A stretch of DNA of 64,000 nucleotides from Atherinomorus stipes. Taxonomy: Eukaryota > Chordata > Actinopteri > Atheriniformes > Atherinidae. The stretch spans positions 10,001 to 74,000 of the forward strand of contig JALJCO010001429.1 in assembly GCA_023101725.1 (NCBI GenBank), read 5' to 3'. The notes below the pieces were generated by a model. That model searched no databases and was not told where the DNA came from. It was given only the letters and a program-made list of their open reading frames with translations. Shown piece after piece: positions 59,901 to 64,000 of this stretch. The translations under genes were made by a program, and so were the position numbers. Each line of letters begins with the position of its first letter. Position 1 is the stretch's first letter.

Positions 59901-61947
59901 AGGTGGACTTTAGTTTCAGCTCTAATAGAAAACATGCTCTCACACCTAATAGGTCTGTTCCTCTGCAGTTACTCCATGTTGACTGATCTGAGCATTTACT
60001 TTTAGGATCAAGCTGAAAGTAAAATACTGGGTCTGACTTCTGCTCTCAGACCTCATGATTCTAAAAGCTTCTATTCTGCTGTGGTTAAACTATATTAGCA
60101 CATAAAGAAAGGACTCTGGTGTCTGGTTGATCATTTACTCCCTAAATCACTAGCTTCCACACTTTTTGCTGGTACGTGTGACAGTGAGCTTTGGTGCTTT
60201 AGCTTTGCTCTGCAGTGGACAACAGTCAGATCTGCTGTGTAAAGACTGAGTGGTGTGAATGTTTCTTCTGGCCTCACTCGTCTTTGAACAACCATCTGTA
60301 AATCAGTTGCTGGGTGTTGCAGGACAGCAATGTTGTCCCAACCCCCTCTGATGCAGGATTCCCGGACCGGGTCTGGACTGCAGGAAAGCCAGTTCAGCAC
60401 CTGGACTCTGGACTACATCTAACATATGTTCTATTGGGAATAAAATATGTTCTACTGGGAATGAGATGTTCTACTGAGGATAAAATGTTCTATTGGGAAT
60501 AAAATGTTTTACGGTGAATAGAAATGTCCTATTGGGAACAAAACGTGTTCTACTGGGAACAAAACGTGTTCTACTGGGAACAAAACGTGTTCTACTGGGA
60601 ACAAAAATGTTCTATTGGGAATAAAATATGATGTTCATGTTCTACTAGAAATAAAATATGTTCTACTGAGAATGGAAATGTTACACTGGGAATAAAATAT
60701 GTTGTTTATGTTCTACTCGGAATAAATTATGTTTTAATTGCAATAAATAGGTTCTACTAGGAATAGAAATGTTCTACTGGTGATTAAATATGTTCCACTG
60801 GGAACAAAATATGATATTCATGTTCTACTAGAAATAAAATATGTTCTACTGGGAATCAAATATGTTCTATTGAGAATGGAAATGTTCTACTTGGAATAAA
60901 AATGTTCTACTGGAAATAAAAATGTTACATTGGGAATGAAATATGTTGTTTATGTTCTACTCAGAATAAATTATGTTCTAATTGCAATAAATATGTTCTA
61001 TTGGGAATAAAATGTTCTATTGGGAATAAAATATGTTCTACCGGGAATAGAATATGTTGATGATATTCTGGTTTTATTTCAACTTTTTGGAGCTGGGTTT
61101 GTAGGATGACACTTTAGACAGTTTTTAAACAAATCTGATAAAAACAGCTACTTTTCCTCGTGCGGCATTCCTGCGTTTTAAGTGCCGTCTGTTCCACTCT
61201 GACTGGACTGCATCTCTGAGGAAACCTTATCATTGTTGTTGATGTTTTATGGCATCAGCTGTTGGTGGTGAGGTTACAGTTAGACCTACGTTGGTATGGG
61301 TACTTGGCATGGTGGACACGGCAGAGCTTTCTGCAGAAAAGCTGGTTCAGATGGTTGTTCCCACGGACCCGCCAACTGGACCCACACACATACAGGACGT
61401 TGGTGAGTGGTGGGAAACAGGAAACACAACATCAGATAAACGATGAAGATGATAAACGGCTGACGGTGAAGTCTTTCCACAGCCTCAACGTCAAGTTTAA
61501 AGATTCATGCCAGAGATTGAGGAAAACAGCAACAATCTCCCGTCTGCAGCTGGTCCTGGAGACGAAGGACGGGAGGAGGAAGACTACCTGCTGGGACTTG
61601 ACCAGAACCAGGTCGTGGCAGGGCTGGGGGCAGGTGTGGCTGCAGCTGGGCAGCGGCAGCAGGCAGGGCTGCTTGCAGGGGGGGCAGGGGCCCGGGTGGC
61701 AGCGGTGGGGCTCTCTGCTCGGGTGGTGGCACGTGGGAGGAGACCTGAGGACACCACAGGGACCAGATCCAGCTAAAACCAGTTCAGGCTTACCAGCAGC
61801 AGCAGTGAGGAGGTCTGGCATGGTTACCTGCAGGTCTCCTTGCATCGGGGGGTTTGGTGCTCTTTTTCTCGGCCGCACGGAACCACCAGCACGGTTGATC
61901 CGCAGGTGCAGCGGACCTCCACCGTTCCGGACAGGGATAGCAGCTAC
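44948..61947 (-). CDS. nfxl1: nfxl1, NF-X1-type zinc finger-like protein, 3' part (11 exons, 5' end outside window)
   Basis: NFXL1 is an NF-X1 relative with an N-terminal RING-type finger, a long array of Cys/His NFX1 zinc fingers and a C-terminal membrane anchor; its cellular role is poorly defined (family knowledge). The window encodes about 385 C-terminal residues. Visible in order: part of the finger array ([25 protein letters not shown]), the family signature [20 protein letters not shown], further fingers ([47 protein letters not shown]), [11 protein letters not shown], a Glu/Lys-rich coiled-coil stretch, a basic block and a hydrophobic anchor before the stop. All junctions are GT-AG and in phase except one apparent 1-nt deletion in the 61828-61947 exon. 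The RING and first fingers must lie beyond 64000. corin follows in the same orientation. Confidence 0.95.
45165..46190. repeat. 59-bp minisatellite in the last nfxl1 intron
   Basis: About 17 units containing GTCGCCATGGAGACGGGTTC then ACACGTTAGC, exact 59-bp spacing at first (45222, 45281), degenerating beyond 45900. An A run interrupts it at 45755. Confidence 0.96.
46196..46690. repeat. polypurine (GGGAAAA-type) tract
   Basis: About 490 bp of nearly pure G and A on the plus strand, ending in a poly-A run at about 46658-46688. Lys/Gly-rich frames over it are compositional. Confidence 0.95.
46690..47075. repeat. 57-bp minisatellite in the last nfxl1 intron
   Basis: About seven units beginning CAGAACCAGTAAACATGATT, with 57-bp spacing (46861, 46918). 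Confidence 0.95.
47480..47720 (+). mobile_element. LINE reverse-transcriptase fragment
   Basis: The plus strand encodes [16 protein letters not shown] near 47587-47634 and YADDCWLYS near 47683. These are two ordered motifs of a LINE reverse transcriptase with intervening deletions. It is dead. Confidence 0.75.
48282..48335 (-). CDS. nfxl1: nfxl1 exon (coiled-coil segment)
   Basis: 54 nt encoding [18 protein letters not shown], matching human IKEAEAKAALEEEKRRQQ. The acceptor's pyrimidine tract is replaced by a TG repeat. The donor is CTTCAG|GTAGGT. Confidence 0.93.
48439..48519 (-). CDS. nfxl1: nfxl1 exon
   Basis: 81 nt, phase 0. It encodes [20 protein letters not shown] and QQKKVSQ, matching the human [20 protein letters not shown] region. 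It is bounded by GTCCAG and AGCCAG|GTAAAC. Confidence 0.93.
48600..48916. mobile_element. MITE with long inverted ends
   Basis: Left ACACACCAAACGCGATTTGG and right CCAAATCGCGTTTGGTGTGT are inverted over about 35 bp. It is about 315 bp, GACGC-rich inside, with no coding frame. It abuts a LINE scrap. Confidence 0.8.
48913..49065 (-). mobile_element. LINE reverse-transcriptase scrap
   Basis: The minus strand encodes [13 protein letters not shown] at about 48915-48953, directly next to the MITE at 48600-48916. Confidence 0.7.
49066..49665. other. nfxl1 intron, no gene
   Basis: No exon is seen. An ATC trinucleotide repeat lies at about 49592-49644. Confidence 0.5.
49666..49770 (-). CDS. nfxl1: nfxl1 exon (last zinc finger)
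   Basis: 105 nt. It encodes [20 protein letters not shown] and [15 protein letters not shown], matching human LPCGHRCKEMCHPG and [12 protein letters not shown]. It is bounded by TGTGTGCAG and AAGAAG|GTAAGA. Confidence 0.97.
49771..51347. other. nfxl1 intron with possible transposon remnant
   Basis: No exon is seen. 49975-50680 may be a decayed DNA element (CATCATGTAGTGTTTCCCAG at its right end recalls the element at 1043-1805). A GT microsatellite is at 50880-50965. Confidence 0.4.
51348..51417 (-). CDS. nfxl1: nfxl1 exon
   Basis: 70 nt. It encodes [20 protein letters not shown] then PKE, matching human [20 protein letters not shown]. It is bounded by TCTCTGCAG and AAAGAG|GTGAGA. The 45-bp array begins within about 20 bp of the acceptor side. 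Confidence 0.95.
51430..52990. repeat. 45-bp minisatellite in an nfxl1 intron
   Basis: About 35 units containing CTACCGATCAATATCCACCT then GACAGATGACCGGCCGATCA. Frames of 15-residue period ([15 protein letters not shown]) are artefacts. Confidence 0.97.
53040..53445. repeat. 26-bp palindrome-bearing minisatellite
   Basis: About 15 units of 26 bp, most containing the perfect 14-bp palindrome GTTTCCATGGAAAC. It is next to an nfxl1 exon. Confidence 0.95.
53472..53626 (-). CDS. nfxl1: nfxl1 exon (zinc finger)
   Basis: 155 nt. It encodes [35 protein letters not shown] and [13 protein letters not shown], matching human CHPGECPPCVQML. It is bounded by GTCTCTGCAG and TGCAC|GTGAGT. Confidence 0.95.
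53700..56450. repeat. 26-bp minisatellite in an nfxl1 intron
   Basis: Roughly 105 units containing GACCAGGATCCGAGTCCTGA. The 935- and 719-codon minus frames with a 26-residue period are artefacts. Confidence 0.97.
56800..57120 (+). mobile_element. LINE reverse-transcriptase fragment
   Basis: The plus strand shows [11 protein letters not shown] near 56888 and YADDTLL near 56988, followed by a region resembling the C-terminal part of such LINE proteins. Stops and shifts are present. Confidence 0.7.
57317..57439 (-). CDS. nfxl1: nfxl1 exon (zinc finger)
   Basis: 123 nt, phase 0 at both ends. It encodes [20 protein letters not shown] and [20 protein letters not shown], an NFX1 finger. It is bounded by CTGTCCAG and AACAAG|GTCAGG. 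Confidence 0.95.
57858..57879 (-). CDS. nfxl1: nfxl1 22-nt microexon
   Basis: The exon lies between TGTCTTTCAG and CACGAG|GTAAGA. It encodes (T)ACFGEHE, matching human MECLGKHE, and repairs the phase between the flanking exons (2 in, 0 out). Without it the joined frame breaks. Confidence 0.88.
57880..58135. repeat. ATC-rich simple sequence
   Basis: Imperfect CATCAT/CATCCTT repeats lie upstream of the nfxl1 microexon. Confidence 0.7.
58140..59105. repeat. 14-bp minisatellite in an nfxl1 intron
   Basis: About 68 units of TCTGATGGACCCAG with variants (CATTCTGATGG, TCTCCTGCACC). Frames with a 14-residue period are artefacts. Confidence 0.97.
59110..60420. other. nfxl1 intron, no gene
   Basis: No exon, RNA gene or clear repeat is recognised. 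Confidence 0.45.
60425..61055. repeat. about 20-bp degenerate minisatellite
   Basis: Variable units of TGTTCTACTGGGAATAAAAT lie about 235 bp from the [11 protein letters not shown] exon of nfxl1. Confidence 0.92.
61290..61375 (-). CDS. nfxl1: nfxl1 exon ([11 protein letters not shown] signature)
   Basis: 86 nt. It encodes [20 protein letters not shown] and PPCQVPIP, nearly identical to human NFXL1 and not found in NFX1 fingers in general. It is the most diagnostic exon. It is bounded by GGTCCAG and CCAAC|GTAGGT. Confidence 0.97.
61588..61744 (-). CDS. nfxl1: nfxl1 exon (zinc fingers)
   Basis: 157 nt. It encodes [27 protein letters not shown] and [19 protein letters not shown]. This is the Cys/His spacing of NFX1 fingers and matches human [20 protein letters not shown]. 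It is bounded by GTCCTCAG and CAGCAG|GTAGTC. Confidence 0.95.
61828..61947 (-). CDS. nfxl1: nfxl1 exon with NFX1 finger, apparent 1-nt deletion
   Basis: The acceptor CTGTCCTGCAG and donor CTGCAG|GTAACC are good. The exon starts SCYPCPE in the entry frame, then the conserved [10 protein letters not shown] and VVPCGRE and RCKETC are read in another frame. The length is 120 nt, but phases 1 in and 2 out need one more. Expected GGAAACGG is GGAACGG here (near 61926). A conserved-looking KSTKPP sits in the entry frame beside A5 and C6 runs, so several homopolymer lengths may be wrong. Confidence 0.85.
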
Positions 61948-64000
61948 CTGCAGGACAGGTGACACGCTGAAGCTTAAAGACCCACAACGTAACTTTTAGA
62001 CCTTAAAAATACGAGTTTCTGACTTGTTTTAATGCTACACCAACGTTCATTATGTACATTTCCCAGCCGTCACTGTTCAGAGGCGTCCCGAGGTTCAGAA
62101 ACGGCACTATGCAACTTTCACATCAGAGGATGCTGTTTTCATCACGTGAGCCTGCAGGACTTTACCCCTGACAGGTCTACGGTCACGCCGACAGCAGCTT
62201 AATCCTTCTGCCCTCCTAAAATTCTGCGACACTGGTGATCCTCATGGACAAAAACTGTCATAAAATCATCATACATTCATATTTTTTCCTTTTTTTCATA
62301 AATTATCTTAACAACTTCTGTCCTACTCAAAGCTAACCTGACTCTGCCAGATGGGTTTGCTCCCACATATCCATCTGGGAATCATTTGTCAGAGTAGTTT
62401 TGGGAAGGAGAGAGAGAGAGAGAGGAGCGAAAATACTGGTTAGCTGATGCCAAATCAACCAATCAGATCAACGAAGCATATGACGTACTAACAGAGCGAC
62501 GGCGAAAAATTGCCAAAACCAGTCGGGTCGAAGAGCAAAAACATGTTTTCCTGTGAGAAAAGCCTCCAGAGCAGAGTTTTCTCTCCTTTCAGTGAAGAAA
62601 TACTCTGTAATTCCGATAAAACGTGAGCGATAGCCACGCTGATGCTAGTTTCATCTGCTGAAGCCTCCATGTTGTTAGACTGAACTGTCTCTTCTCGTTG
62701 CGTCACACCTCAACCCACCTCACAGCCAACGCTGACTGGACGTTCGTTTGGTGAACTGCTCCAAATTCTCGTCAACGGAAAGTAGCCAGACTGATCCGAG
62801 AGTGAAAACACGAAGCTTTCCAGATCAGGATGGTCTCACGAGGCAAAGATTAGCAACAAAATTGACTTGATTCCATTTATTTTTATGCAGAGTCAGAATG
62901 GGGGGGGGTTTCAGTACAACACCGGTTCCAGCCAGTTCCCCTTCCACAAAAGCAGCCATTTCCTCCAAGTCCGTCTGCTTCTTTCTGCAGAATAGATTCA
63001 TATTTGCAGATTCTACAGAAAGTCCTGATGTTAATGAGAATGTGGTGCTGATGAGCTGAGAGACTGCAGATCTTCTGGTTCGTAAAACATATGCCGAAGT
63101 ACATCTTCACCAAATGATCCACCATCCTAATTTATTATCTACTTTCCTCTACTAAATTTGAAATATCAAGACTTTATTCTCTTAAATTTACATTATTCTC
63201 ATTAAATTCTCATTTTCTTATTTACTGAGAATTCTCATTCTCGTTGAATGACTTCTTGTCTTCTTGTTAAATGAATTTTCTTGTAAAATAACAACTTTAT
63301 TCTTGTTAAATGAATTTTCTGTTGTAAAATAACTTTATTCTTGTGAAATAATGCCCTTTCCTTGTAAATTACGACTTTATTCTCAAGGTCTGTAAAAAGT
63401 TTTTCTGTAATAAGTTCCAGTTAAGGCAGAATATCGGTTTTGATAAAATTAAAATAAAAGTAGTTTTTGTCTGTTTTGGCTGGTTTAAAAGTAGGTTTAT
63501 CGTCCGTTTATTGTTACCAAGGTGAACTGCTCAATATATCGTGATATTTATTTTGGTCATTATCGCCCGGCCCTACCGTGGCACGGTGCCCAGGCCCACC
63601 TCCGGAGGTGGTCTGCAACGGTTGCTGGCACGGAACGATTGCGTTATTTACCCACGTGATGAAGATGTAATGACGCCGCCTACGTAGAAGCCCTGTCCCC
63701 GCTGGAAAAAGAGGAGTAACGTCTTCAACAGCATGATACGCAGCTCTTGCTGCAGTCTTTAGCTCAGCAGCTACACGAGCTCGCTATCAGGCAGCTGTCA
63801 GAAAACTGTGAAGGCACAAAGCTTTATCAGCATGTTTGGGTGGATGTCGAACAGAAATGACTCTCCTCCACCCGCTGGACTGGAGTGAAGCCGGCGCCGT
63901 CACCTACGCAAACGCGGTCACATGACGTGGAGGCACACGGGTACGTTTCCAGCTTTGCAACTGTGACCGGAGGCCGTTTGTACCAGACTTTTGACACCCG
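61948..64000. other. upstream nfxl1 intron, no exon found
   Basis: I searched the minus strand for NFX1-type Cys/His spacing and found none. The stretch 63400-63600 has ATATCGTGATATTTATTTTG-type words common in decayed fish DNA transposons. The remaining upstream exons should be beyond 64000. Confidence 0.5.

Noticed and set aside
62488..63125. Minus frames of 72 and 80 codons as upstream nfxl1 exons
   Set aside because: They lack NFX1-type Cys/His spacing and good flanking splice sites.

Overview
The window is nuclear DNA from a vertebrate, almost certainly a ray-finned (teleost) fish. Genes have many small exons with GT-AG introns, the flanks carry fish-type DNA transposons and LINE scraps, and about two fifths of the sequence is minisatellite. 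The species cannot be fixed from the sequence alone. There is no bacterial, viral or plasmid signal.

Two genes are supported, both on the minus strand and arranged head to tail. (1) corin, the type II transmembrane serine protease that activates pro-atrial natriuretic peptide, is complete from 40269 (ATG) to 8939 (stop). I resolved 23 coding exons whose splice phases all agree. They sum to 3351 nt, a 1116-residue protein with this order: cytoplasmic tail, membrane anchor, Ser/Thr-rich stalk, frizzled 1, five LDLR-A repeats, frizzled 2, three LDLR-A repeats, SRCR, trypsin-like protease. (2) nfxl1, an NF-X1-type zinc-finger protein with a C-terminal membrane anchor, is partial. Its last 11 coding exons lie between 61947 and 44948 and its 5' part is outside the window. 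The corin-NFXL1 neighbourhood and shared orientation match what is known in human (4p12), which supports both calls.

Layout: 1-8.9 kb is downstream of corin and holds DNA transposons, three near-complete copies of one MITE (the third inside corin) and one weak candidate terminal exon of an unidentified gene. 8.9-40.3 kb is corin, with introns full of tandem arrays. 40.3-40.6 kb is the CpG-rich corin 5' region. 40.7-44.4 kb is a 39-bp minisatellite filling the intergenic space. 44.7-61.9 kb is the nfxl1 3' half, again with introns built of arrays. 62-64 kb shows no exon.

The distinctive content is the repeat landscape. One 65-bp array in corin intron 5 copies the 3' splice site and the start of the next exon about 14 times. 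A 52-bp array was amplified from the GVPQGS block of a LINE reverse transcriptase. A 30-bp array grew inside a transposon with roughly 115-bp terminal inverted repeats. The intergenic array is stop-free over long distances on both strands. Nearly all long open frames in the window are such array artefacts and are not genes. One exon of nfxl1 carries an apparent 1-nt deletion that may be an assembly error. I found no novel gene system; the most unusual feature is the interplay of tandem repeats with splice sites.
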